Shown here piece by piece: positions 1 to 6,959 of a DNA stretch of 64,000 nucleotides. The DNA is taken from the NCBI RefSeq assembly GCF_017742235.1, contig NZ_JAGHKQ010000001.1:124001-188000 (forward strand). The letters run 5' to 3'. Position 1 is the stretch's first letter; the number at the start of each line of letters is the position of its first letter. The translations under genes were made by a program, and so were the position numbers. Under the pieces are notes generated by a model that saw only the letters and a list, made by a program, of their open reading frames with translations, was not told the origin of the DNA and ran no database searches. The stretch is from Bacillus sp. 165. Its GTDB lineage: Bacteria > Bacillota > Bacilli > Bacillales > Bacillaceae_G.

Positions 1-1275
1 TCAACATACCACCAAATTGCCGATGAACCATATACGTATTCAGATGGTACACCAATCAAAAATGCAGATAATAAACATATGGGTAATATCTCTATCCGTG
101 AAGCTTTACGTTGGTCCCGTAATATTCCAGCTCTGAAAACATTGCAAGAGGTGGGACTTGACAAAGGAAAAGATTTTGCAGTAAGTCTAGGAATTCCACT
201 AAAGGAAGCTTATGAATCTTACGCTATAGGAGGAAATGCAGTCTCTCCTATCCAACTGGCTGGTGCATACAGCGCATTTGCGAATAATGGAGAATTCAAT
301 AAGCCACATACAGTTCGAAACATTGTATACCCTGACGGTAAAAAGATTGACTTTAAACCGAAGCCAAAGACAGTGATGAAAGATTATACAGCCTATATGA
401 TTACTGATATGCTTCGAACAGTTGTACAATCCGGTACAGGTACGACAGCAAATATCCCTTCTATAGACTTAGCAGGTAAAACTGGAACTACTAACTTTGA
501 TAAAGATGCCATAGCAAAATACAACCTTCCACGAGGTGCAACACATGATGCTTGGTTTGCTGGATACACTCCGCAATATACGATGGCTGTTTGGACCGGC
601 TACGAAAAAACAACATCTCAAAATTACATGCTCGGCCAACAAACTAAAATTGGACAGCGTATATTTAAAGCAATGATGTCTCAGTTTGCTACGGATCGTT
701 CCTCGTTCCAGCAACCGAATAGCGTTTATCGTATTGAAAAAGAATTATATATTAAAGGCGAAAAAGTCGATGATGTTCCAAATGAAAAAATCGATGTTCC
801 AAGCGGAGTACAATTGAAATATGACCAAGAAATGAACACACTCTCATTAACATGGTCATACCCAGCTGATAAGCTGGAAGATACGAAATTTGAAATAAAT
901 TACTCTGTCGATGGTGGCAATGCTACAAAGCTTACTTCGACAAATAAGACAGAGGTCACTGTCAGCGGCGTCAAACCAGGCAGCAAATACTCCTTCTCTG
1001 TCATCGCTGTTAAGAAAGAGAAGAAAAGTGACCCAGCTACCGTTACAATACTCATTCCAGACATAACACCTGAAGAACCAAGCGAACCGCCAGGTAATGG
1101 TAATGGCAACGGTAATGGTAATGGTAACGGTAATGGTAATGGTAATGGTAACGGTAATGGTAATGGTAATGGTAATGGTAATGGTAACGATCATGAAACC
1201 GGTGGAGACGGAGATGGTACTATACCGGGGTTACCTGATATAGGGACACCAACTGTTCCTCCTTCAAGACAATAA
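1..1275 (+). CDS. ponA: Class A penicillin-binding protein (PBP1-type), 3' part
   Basis: Bifunctional peptidoglycan synthase of the cell surface; only the last 424 residues lie in the window because the gene starts upstream, so the glycosyltransferase domain and the catalytic SxxK are not seen. The open frame runs unbroken from base 1. Visible transpeptidase motifs are SRN (about 115-123), the SxN motif, and KTGT (about 478-489). A fibronectin type III-like domain follows (about 800-1065), then a low-complexity tail of 16 Gly-Asn dipeptides (1093-1188) and a Pro-rich end. Followed directly by a bidirectional terminator shared with the convergent ypoC. Position next to ypoC-nth-dnaD matches ponA of Bacillus. 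Confidence 0.93.
   Translation, partial: STYHQIADEPYTYSDGTPIKNADNKHMGNISIREALRWSRNIPALKTLQEVGLDKGKDFAVSLGIPLKEAYESYAIGGNAVSPIQLAGAYSAFANNGEFNKPHTVRNIVYPDGKKIDFKPKPKTVMKDYTAYMITDMLRTVVQSGTGTTANIPSIDLAGKTGTTNFDKDAIAKYNLPRGATHDAWFAGYTPQYTMAVWTGYEKTTSQNYMLGQQTKIGQRIFKAMMSQFATDRSSFQQPNSVYRIEKELYIKGEKVDDVPNEKIDVPSGVQLKYDQEMNTLSLTWSYPADKLEDTKFEINYSVDGGNATKLTSTNKTEVTVSGVKPGSKYSFSVIAVKKEKKSDPATVTILIPDITPEEPSEPPGNGNGNGNGNGNGNGNGNGNGNGNGNGNGNGNDHETGGDGDGTIPGLPDIGTPTVPPSRQ
1093..1188 (+). repeat. Hexanucleotide tandem repeat encoding (Gly-Asn)16
   Basis: Sixteen consecutive 6-bp units, nearly all GGTAAT or GGTAAC with one GGCAAC, lie in frame inside the PBP tail. Copy-number change would alter the tail length without breaking the frame. 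Confidence 0.95.
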
Positions 1276-1311
1276 AAAAGCATTCCCTCTATTTTGAGGG
1301 AATGCTTTTTT
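1275..1311. terminator. Bidirectional terminator between ponA and ypoC
   Basis: Inverted repeat AAGCATTCCCTC / GAGGGAATGCTT with a short loop and A/T runs on both sides; it serves the convergent genes. Confidence 0.9.
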
Positions 1312-1810
1312 TCATGGCCATCGCTTTAAAAAACAGCTTTTCAGCTTCCTCATACAGTTCTGCCAATTGTATAAAAGAATGATAATGATCTGGTTGCTCC
1401 AAAATAAAGCCTATCCGCTCCTGAATATTAACAGGCTTATAAGACAGAGTTGCTAACTCGGTTGTCAAATCATGCAATGTAGCTACTGGCCCACGATTCA
1501 TCCAATACAGGGACGAAATTAAATGACCTGTATAAAGAACCATAGGGATTTTTGCTTCGTTTCGCTTGCGTAAACGAAATAAGGAAGACAACTCTGTTTT
1601 CTGTTCTTTCCAGCCTTTATAAACTAACGGGATTGCAGTTTCAATATCTTTCCACGGTTTATATATATTGAGATTATAGGCTGCCATATCGTATAAGAAA
1701 CATACTGTATGCAATGCTTCTTCAAATGACTGCGGCACATCATATGTTGCTTCACCTAAGAAAAAAGGAGTTACTTGAAACTCTTTAGGAACCATTACAT
1801 GTTTACTCAT
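1289..1810 (-). CDS. ypoC: YpoC family protein
   Basis: A 173-residue soluble protein without signal peptide or clear membrane segment, matching the YpoC family that follows nth in Bacillus. The biochemical role is not known to me. Its ATG overlaps the nth stop codon by 4 bp (ATGA), so it is translationally coupled as the last gene of dnaD-nth-ypoC. The end of the frame runs into the terminator hairpin shared with ponA. No catalytic motif is visible. Confidence 0.8.
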   Translation of the reverse strand: MSKHVMVPKEFQVTPFFLGEATYDVPQSFEEALHTVCFLYDMAAYNLNIYKPWKDIETAIPLVYKGWKEQKTELSSLFRLRKRNEAKIPMVLYTGHLISSLYWMNRGPVATLHDLTTELATLSYKPVNIQERIGFILEQPDHYHSFIQLAELYEEAEKLFFKAMAMKKSIPSK

Positions 1811-2466
1811 CTAACTTCTTTTCCCTTCATTCGTTTTTTCCCCTCTCGACATACATCAAGCAGCGGACAAACTTCACATTGCGGACGTTGTGCTTTACAG
1901 TGGTATCGTCCAAAAAAGATTAATCGATGATGCGTAATACTCCATTCTTCTTGTGGTATTTTTTTCATCAAAGCCTGTTCTACCTCTAGCACTGAGTCCT
2001 TCCATCGGCAAAATCCAAGCCGTTTACTTACCCGCTCCACATGAGTATCAACAGCAATCGCAGGAATATTAAACGCTACAGATACAACTACATTTGCAGT
2101 TTTCCTGCCTACTCCCGGAAGCTTTGTAAGCTCGTCACGGTCACGCGGAACCTCACCATTATAATCGTTCAGCAACATAAAACACAGCTTTTGAATGTTC
2201 TTTGCCTTATTTCGATACAGCCCAATGGACCGTATATCTTGCTGCAGCTCCTCTAATGAGACCTTGAGATAATCCTCCGGTGTTTTATACTTTTTGAATA
2301 ATCCCTTCGTGACCTTGTTCACTAATACATCTGTACATTGAGCCGACAATGCAACGGCAATAACAAGCTCAAAAGGATTAGCATGGTTTAATTCACAATG
2401 GGCATTTGGAAACATTTCCCCCATAACATCCAAACAATGCCGCACTTGTTTTAGTGTTAGCAACAT
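1807..2466 (-). CDS. nth: Endonuclease III (DNA glycosylase/AP lyase)
   Basis: Base-excision repair enzyme that removes oxidised pyrimidines and cleaves abasic sites. At 219 aa it has the usual Nth length. The helix-hairpin-helix LPGVGRKTAN carries the catalytic Lys, VDTHV carries the catalytic Asp, and the C-terminus has the [4Fe-4S] pattern C-x6-C-x2-C-x5-C. The frame is open further upstream to 2706, but the ATG at 2466 has a good GAGGAGGA site in front and aligns with the family start. Sits between dnaD and ypoC. Confidence 0.95.
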   Translation of the reverse strand: MLLTLKQVRHCLDVMGEMFPNAHCELNHANPFELVIAVALSAQCTDVLVNKVTKGLFKKYKTPEDYLKVSLEELQQDIRSIGLYRNKAKNIQKLCFMLLNDYNGEVPRDRDELTKLPGVGRKTANVVVSVAFNIPAIAVDTHVERVSKRLGFCRWKDSVLEVEQALMKKIPQEEWSITHHRLIFFGRYHCKAQRPQCEVCPLLDVCREGKKRMKGKEVR

Positions 2467-2569
2467 GTATCCTCCTCTAAAATTTTTATATAAAAAGCGA
2501 GAGAATGCCTCCCGCTTTTCTTGTAACTCTATCCTATCAAAATCAGACTTACGTAAAGAACGAGCCTTA

Positions 2570-3277
2570 TCATTGCTCCAGCCAATTGTAAAATGGCACT
2601 TTACCCGTATATTTTGTTTCTTGCCTTGGAGATGTATTTGTTTTTTGTTGATGAGACCGGAATTTTTTTCCGTAGTCTTGCGCTTGATTGACTGTTTTAA
2701 TGCCATTTTTCTTCCATTCGAATAAAATTCGATCGATATAACGAAAGTTTAGTTTTCCACTCATCACTGCCTCTCGTAAAGCGGCTTGGATCATACTTTC
2801 ATCATGTTGATCTTGATCTTGCCACATGGCCAATGTTTCGCATTCAAACGGCGAAAGAGGACGTCCAAATTCTTTTTCAAACACACTGTATAAGCTTGTT
2901 TGTCTTTCCTCTCGTTCTTCTCGTTCTTCCTCCATCTCTTCCTTTAACAAGAGCTGCAGCATCTTCTCCCATAACGGCTGCAAGGAATAGCTTTCATATA
3001 TAACCGCGCCTTGCTTTTTATTTCCTTCAATAGTCAAAAATCCGCGTTGCACCAAGCTTCGAATAATATCCATACACTGGGCAGAGGTAACTGTCATTTT
3101 ATGGGCTATTTCATCTGGAGTGGGAAATGAATTTCCACACTCTAAAAAAGTATGAATATGCAAGATGACCATGAATTCCATTTCGTTTAACCCGAGCTTT
3201 TTATAATTGTTCATCAGCAGCTTCGGTATAGCAATACTTCCTTGCTCAAACCATTCAAGCATAAATTTTTTCTTCAT
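2570..3277 (-). CDS. dnaD: Replication initiation/restart protein DnaD
   Basis: Primosomal protein that acts with DnaB/DnaI to load the replicative helicase at oriC and stalled forks. The 235-aa product has the N-terminal winged-helix dimerisation domain, a charged Glu/Arg linker (about residues 118-130) and the C-terminal DnaD domain with the block SPFECETLAMWQDQDQHD, ending in FYNWLEQ as in B. subtilis. An in-frame GTG 15 bp upstream overlaps the Shine-Dalgarno GGTGAGGTG, so the ATG at 3277 is chosen. First gene of dnaD-nth-ypoC. Confidence 0.95.
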   Translation of the reverse strand: MKKKFMLEWFEQGSIAIPKLLMNNYKKLGLNEMEFMVILHIHTFLECGNSFPTPDEIAHKMTVTSAQCMDIIRSLVQRGFLTIEGNKKQGAVIYESYSLQPLWEKMLQLLLKEEMEEEREEREERQTSLYSVFEKEFGRPLSPFECETLAMWQDQDQHDESMIQAALREAVMSGKLNFRYIDRILFEWKKNGIKTVNQAQDYGKKFRSHQQKTNTSPRQETKYTGKVPFYNWLEQ

Positions 3278-3297
3278 CGATTGACACCTCACCTTTT

Positions 3298-3303
3298 AGT
3301 ATA
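3298..3303 (-). promoter_or_regulatory. Extended -10 promoter for dnaD operon (candidate)
   Basis: On the minus strand TGTTATACT gives an extended -10 (TG-n-TATACT) about 20 nt before the dnaD start; no good -35 is seen. Confidence 0.4.
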
Positions 3304-3435
3304 ACACGAAGCCTTCATGAACCTGTCACTAGAGATTAAAATAAAATAAAGTTTCCATTGATGGATATCCCTTCTTTTTCTGCTAACAGGCAGCTATTCG
3401 CACAGCCTTCGATTACCCCTCCTACATAAAGCAAA

Positions 3436-3463
3436 GAAAATCCCCCAAACAGGGGGATTTTCA
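3436..3463 (-). terminator. Terminator after asnS
   Basis: GAAAATCCCCC / GGGGGATTTTC inverted repeat immediately downstream of the asnS stop. Confidence 0.88.
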
Positions 3464-3472
3464 AGCATTGTA

Positions 3473-4765
3473 TTACGGATATAAACGATTTAACAGACGA
3501 GGGAATGGTATTGTCTCACGAACGTGCTCTACGCCTGACAGCCAAGCAACTGTGCGCTCTAATCCCAATCCAAATCCAGAATGAGGAACGGAACCATATT
3601 TACGAAGCTCTAGATACCATTTGTATGCTTCTTCGCTTAATCCATGCTCATCTAATCGTTGTTTTAATAATTCATAATCATCAATACGCTGAGAACCTCC
3701 GATAATCTCTCCGTATCCTTCAGGTGCAATTAAGTCTGCACAAAGTACAACTTCTGGACGATTCGGGTCTGGCTTCATATAGAAGGATTTAATTTGAGCC
3801 GGATAATGAGTGATAAAAACAGGCTTATCGTAACTTTCAGCAATTGCCGTTTCATGCGGAGCACCAAAGTCTTCTCCCCATTCGATATCATCGAAGCCTT
3901 TTTCTTTCAACAGCTTGATTGCATCATCATAAGTGATACGAGGAAACGGCGCTTTAATTTGCTCCAGCTTAGAAGTATCTCTTCCAAGTGTTTTCAATTC
4001 AAGTTGACAGTTTTTCAAAACAGATTGTACGATATAGGATACATAATTTTCTTGTACTTGTAAATTATCTTCATGATCCATAAATGACATTTCAGGCTCA
4101 ATCATCCAAAATTCAATTAAATGGCGGCGCGTTTTGGATTTTTCTGCACGGAATGTCGGACCGAATGAAAATACTTTTCCTAATGCCATTGCTGCAGCTT
4201 CCATGTATAGCTGGCCACTTTGGGACAGATAAGCATCTTCTTCAAAATATTTCGTATGGAACAACTCTGTTGTACCTTCTGGAGCACTTCCTGTTAAAAT
4301 CGGCGGGTCTACCTTCACAAAACCGTTATCATGGAAAAATTCGTATGTAGCTCGAATGATTTCATGACGAATGCGCAATACCGCATGCTGGCGTTTCGAA
4401 CGAATCCATAAATGACGGTTATCCATTAAAAATTCTGTTCCATGCTCTTTCGGTGTAATCGGATAATCTACAGATTCATGAATAACCTCTACATTGGAAA
4501 CTGTAAGTTCAAAGCCTAATGGAGAACGTGCATCCTCACGAACTACTCCTGTTACGAACAAAGAGGATTCCTGAGTGACCGATTTCACTTTTTGAAAAAT
4601 TTCTTCTCCGACCTCTTCTTTCACAACAACACCTTGAATAAACCCCGTTCCATCACGAAGCTGTAAAAAAGCAATTTTTCCGCTTGAGCGTTTATTTGCT
4701 AACCAAGCTCCAATAGTCACTTCTTCATTTACATATTTTTTTACTTCTGCAATTGTCGTTTTCAC
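3473..4765 (-). CDS. asnS: Asparaginyl-tRNA synthetase
   Basis: Cytoplasmic class IIb enzyme charging tRNA-Asn. The 430 residues include an N-terminal OB-fold anticodon-binding domain (about 1-110) and the class II core with motif 2 (FRAEKS) and motif 3 ([12 protein letters not shown]). Translation most likely starts at GTG 4765 behind GGAGGG; this gives exactly the length of the B. subtilis enzyme, whereas the longer ATG frame to 4792 would swallow the ribosome binding site. It has its own promoter but lies directly downstream of aspB. Confidence 0.95.
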   Translation of the reverse strand: MKTTIAEVKKYVNEEVTIGAWLANKRSSGKIAFLQLRDGTGFIQGVVVKEEVGEEIFQKVKSVTQESSLFVTGVVREDARSPLGFELTVSNVEVIHESVDYPITPKEHGTEFLMDNRHLWIRSKRQHAVLRIRHEIIRATYEFFHDNGFVKVDPPILTGSAPEGTTELFHTKYFEEDAYLSQSGQLYMEAAAMALGKVFSFGPTFRAEKSKTRRHLIEFWMIEPEMSFMDHEDNLQVQENYVSYIVQSVLKNCQLELKTLGRDTSKLEQIKAPFPRITYDDAIKLLKEKGFDDIEWGEDFGAPHETAIAESYDKPVFITHYPAQIKSFYMKPDPNRPEVVLCADLIAPEGYGEIIGGSQRIDDYELLKQRLDEHGLSEEAYKWYLELRKYGSVPHSGFGLGLERTVAWLSGVEHVRETIPFPRLLNRLYP

Positions 4766-4806
4766 TAACCTTGTCCCTCCAAAAACTTCCAAAACTATTA
4801 TTTTTT

Positions 4807-4835
4807 ATTATACATATTGCCAAAAGACACGGCAA
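4807..4835 (-). promoter_or_regulatory. Promoter of asnS (sigma-A type)
   Basis: Minus-strand TTGCCG (4830-4835), 17-nt spacer, TATAAT (4807-4812), about 42 nt before the GTG start of asnS. Confidence 0.7.
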
Positions 4836-4888
4836 CGTTTGGTTTGTCCTTACAGGAATCACGAACAGAATGCTCTGTCCCTAATTCC

Positions 4889-6070
4889 CTACATTTTGTT
4901 GCTCATGAATACACGAATACGGTCTATTGCTTTTTCAAGCGCCTCCAAGGAAGTAGCATAAGATAATCTTATATTGTTTGGTGTTCCAAATCCAGAACCT
5001 GGCACTACAGCAACTTTTTCCTCTTCCAATAACGCTTTGGCCCATGCATCTACTGTTTCAAAGCCTGTTAATTCTGCAGCCTTTTGTACATTTGGAAATA
5101 AGTAAAAAGCTCCTTGCGGCTTAATGCATGTAACACCTGGAATCGAAATCAGTTTTTTATGAATAATATTTAAGCGGCTTTCAAATGCTTGGCGCATCGT
5201 CTCTACTTCTTCTTGAGAATGCGAGTAAGCGGCAATCGTTGCATATTGCGCAATAGACGTTGGGTTTGATGTGCTATGACTAGCTAAGTTTGTCATTGCT
5301 TTAATAATTGTTTGATTACCTGCTGCATATCCGATTCGCCACCCCGTCATGGAATGAGATTTGGATACCCCATTAATAATAACAGTAAGATTTTTCAGCT
5401 CTTCAGACAACTGAGCAATGGAAACATGCTCTGCATCACCGTATATCAATTTCTCATAAATTTCATCTGATACAATCAGGATATTGTGCTTCAAACATAT
5501 TTGTCCAAGTGCCTCTAATTCATCCTTTGTATAGATCATTCCTGTCGGATTACTAGGAGAATTAATAATAACGGCTTTCGTTTTTGCAGTAATCGCAGCC
5601 TCTAATTGCTCTGGAGTGATTTTATAATCATTTTTTTCTAAGCCTTCAACAAAAACCGGCTCTCCTTCTGCAAGCTTTACTTGCTCAGGATAACTTACCC
5701 AATAAGGAGTAGGGATAATGACTTCATCTTCCGCATCTAGCAGCACTTGAAAAAGTGTATATAATGCATGCTTCGCTCCATTGCATACAATAATATTAGA
5801 AGCCTCATATTGCAACCCTTGATCTTGCTGAAATTTTTCAATAATTTCTTTCTTTAACGCTGGTAACCCGCCTGTCTGAGTATACTTTGTATGCCCTTCT
5901 TTCATGGCTTTATATGCAGCTTCAATAATATAATCCGGTGTGTTGAAATCTGGCTCTCCTGCTCCAAGACCAATTACATCATATCCTTGTGCCTTTAATT
6001 CTTGTGCTTTTGCAGTAATTTCAAGAGTGGTTGAAGGTGTTAAAGAAGATACGCGCTTCGCCAATTTCAT
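4889..6070 (-). CDS. aspB: Aspartate aminotransferase
   Basis: Class I PLP-dependent aminotransferase interconverting aspartate and oxaloacetate with the glutamate/2-oxoglutarate pair. Full length at 393 aa, the size of B. subtilis AspB. The PLP-binding lysine lies in VSKSHSMTGWRIGY, and SPSNPTG and the C-terminal RLSYATS arginine are present. It follows ypmA and ypmB on the same strand with a 20-bp gap and precedes asnS, which uses the related amino acid asparagine. Confidence 0.93.
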   Translation of the reverse strand: MKLAKRVSSLTPSTTLEITAKAQELKAQGYDVIGLGAGEPDFNTPDYIIEAAYKAMKEGHTKYTQTGGLPALKKEIIEKFQQDQGLQYEASNIIVCNGAKHALYTLFQVLLDAEDEVIIPTPYWVSYPEQVKLAEGEPVFVEGLEKNDYKITPEQLEAAITAKTKAVIINSPSNPTGMIYTKDELEALGQICLKHNILIVSDEIYEKLIYGDAEHVSIAQLSEELKNLTVIINGVSKSHSMTGWRIGYAAGNQTIIKAMTNLASHSTSNPTSIAQYATIAAYSHSQEEVETMRQAFESRLNIIHKKLISIPGVTCIKPQGAFYLFPNVQKAAELTGFETVDAWAKALLEEEKVAVVPGSGFGTPNNIRLSYATSLEALEKAIDRIRVFMSNKM

Positions 6071-6090
6071 TCTAACTTTTCCCCCTGCAT

Positions 6091-6567
6091 CTATTTTTGA
6101 ATACTATATCGCTTTAAAAACTTACCATCTTCATAATCCATGTAATAGTAAGTATAACGATCCTCTTGGTCAATATATGTGATTTCCCATAATGGAACAT
6201 TATTTTCGATGCCTAATTTCACTTTGATGATTTCCTTCGGGCTTCGTTCTTTTTCTACGATTTGCACTGCTTGCTGTTCAGAAATACCATCATTTACTTT
6301 TCTGATGACAGTCTGTCCTTTTTTCTCAGGAACCCAAATAATAATTTCCTTTTTTTGCTTATTGATGCCTTTGATAACCTGATAAGGAGCTTCGCCATTA
6401 TAATAGTCAACAGAAATGATTTCCACCAAACCACCCAGCTTTTTAGCTGTTTCTACTGCTTTGACCTGGCCCTGTTCTTTTTGACTGATTGTACTTTGAT
6501 AAATATGTACACTGTAAAAAACTGCTGCAACTATAACAACTGTTGCTATAAAAATCCACTTTTTCAT
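6091..6567 (-). CDS. ypmB: YpmB family membrane-anchored PepSY-like protein
   Basis: A 158-aa protein with one N-terminal membrane segment (about residues 3-21) and an extracytoplasmic part resembling tandem PepSY domains; it matches YpmB, found between ypmA and aspB in Bacillus. The role is unknown. It overlaps no neighbour and is separated from ypmA by 7 bp, so the two are surely co-transcribed. Confidence 0.85.
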   Translation of the reverse strand: MKKWIFIATVVIVAAVFYSVHIYQSTISQKEQGQVKAVETAKKLGGLVEIISVDYYNGEAPYQVIKGINKQKKEIIIWVPEKKGQTVIRKVNDGISEQQAVQIVEKERSPKEIIKVKLGIENNVPLWEITYIDQEDRYTYYYMDYEDGKFLKRYSIQK

Positions 6568-6574
6568 TGTATCA

Positions 6575-6745
6575 CTACGTTCTGTATATAGTAAATATGG
6601 CCGTATTAGTATCTTTTTGATCTAATGCCAAGCCGAACATCAAATCTTGTTCTTTTAATGTACGATTTAAGCTGTCCACAATCTTATACAAGTCTGACGT
6701 ATATTGGAGCCTTGTTGTCGCTAATACTTCTATTTTTTTCTCCAT
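6575..6745 (-). CDS. ypmA: YpmA family small protein
   Basis: A 56-aa conserved Bacillus protein of unknown function, ending in the family-typical AIFTIYRT and containing MFGLALDQKD. The start at 6745 (MEKKIEVL) has a strong GGGAGGA site; an in-frame start further upstream would include that site. First gene of ypmA-ypmB-aspB. Confidence 0.85.
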   Translation of the reverse strand: MEKKIEVLATTRLQYTSDLYKIVDSLNRTLKEQDLMFGLALDQKDTNTAIFTIYRT

Positions 6746-6847
6746 ATTTATTCCTCCCGGGTGCTGCACAAAATTTGCTAATCATAGATTGAGGAGTGCA
6801 GGTAATAATAAAAGTACATTCAGCACATCCTGTTATATCTTTCATTT

Positions 6848-6853
6848 ATTATA
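6848..6853 (-). promoter_or_regulatory. Extended -10 promoter for ypmA-ypmB-aspB (candidate)
   Basis: Minus-strand TGCTATAAT, an extended -10 with a perfect hexamer, about 100 nt upstream of ypmA. The -35 region is only T-rich. Confidence 0.45.
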
Positions 6854-6934
6854 GCAGGACATTTTCTTATAAAAAAGGCATAACAGTAATGAATTATAAT
6901 TTAAATTCAGTATAATATTCTTCCTACCCACATT

Positions 6935-6959
6935 CTGCCTGTAGTAAACCTACAGGCAG
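6935..6959. other. Perfect 10-bp hairpin just after dinG
   Basis: CTGCCTGTAG / CTACAGGCAG inverted repeat begins one base after the dinG stop. No T-run follows on the minus strand, so it may be a 3' stabilising hairpin instead of a classical intrinsic terminator. Confidence 0.5.

Noticed and set aside
856-1194. Minus-strand frames opposite the ponA tail rich in Ile-Thr and Pro-Leu
   Set aside because: They are the complement of the Gly-Asn repeat; no ribosome site and no independent support.
2467-2706. N-terminal extension of nth
   Set aside because: Lies partly in the dnaD end and the gap; family start and ribosome site are at 2466.
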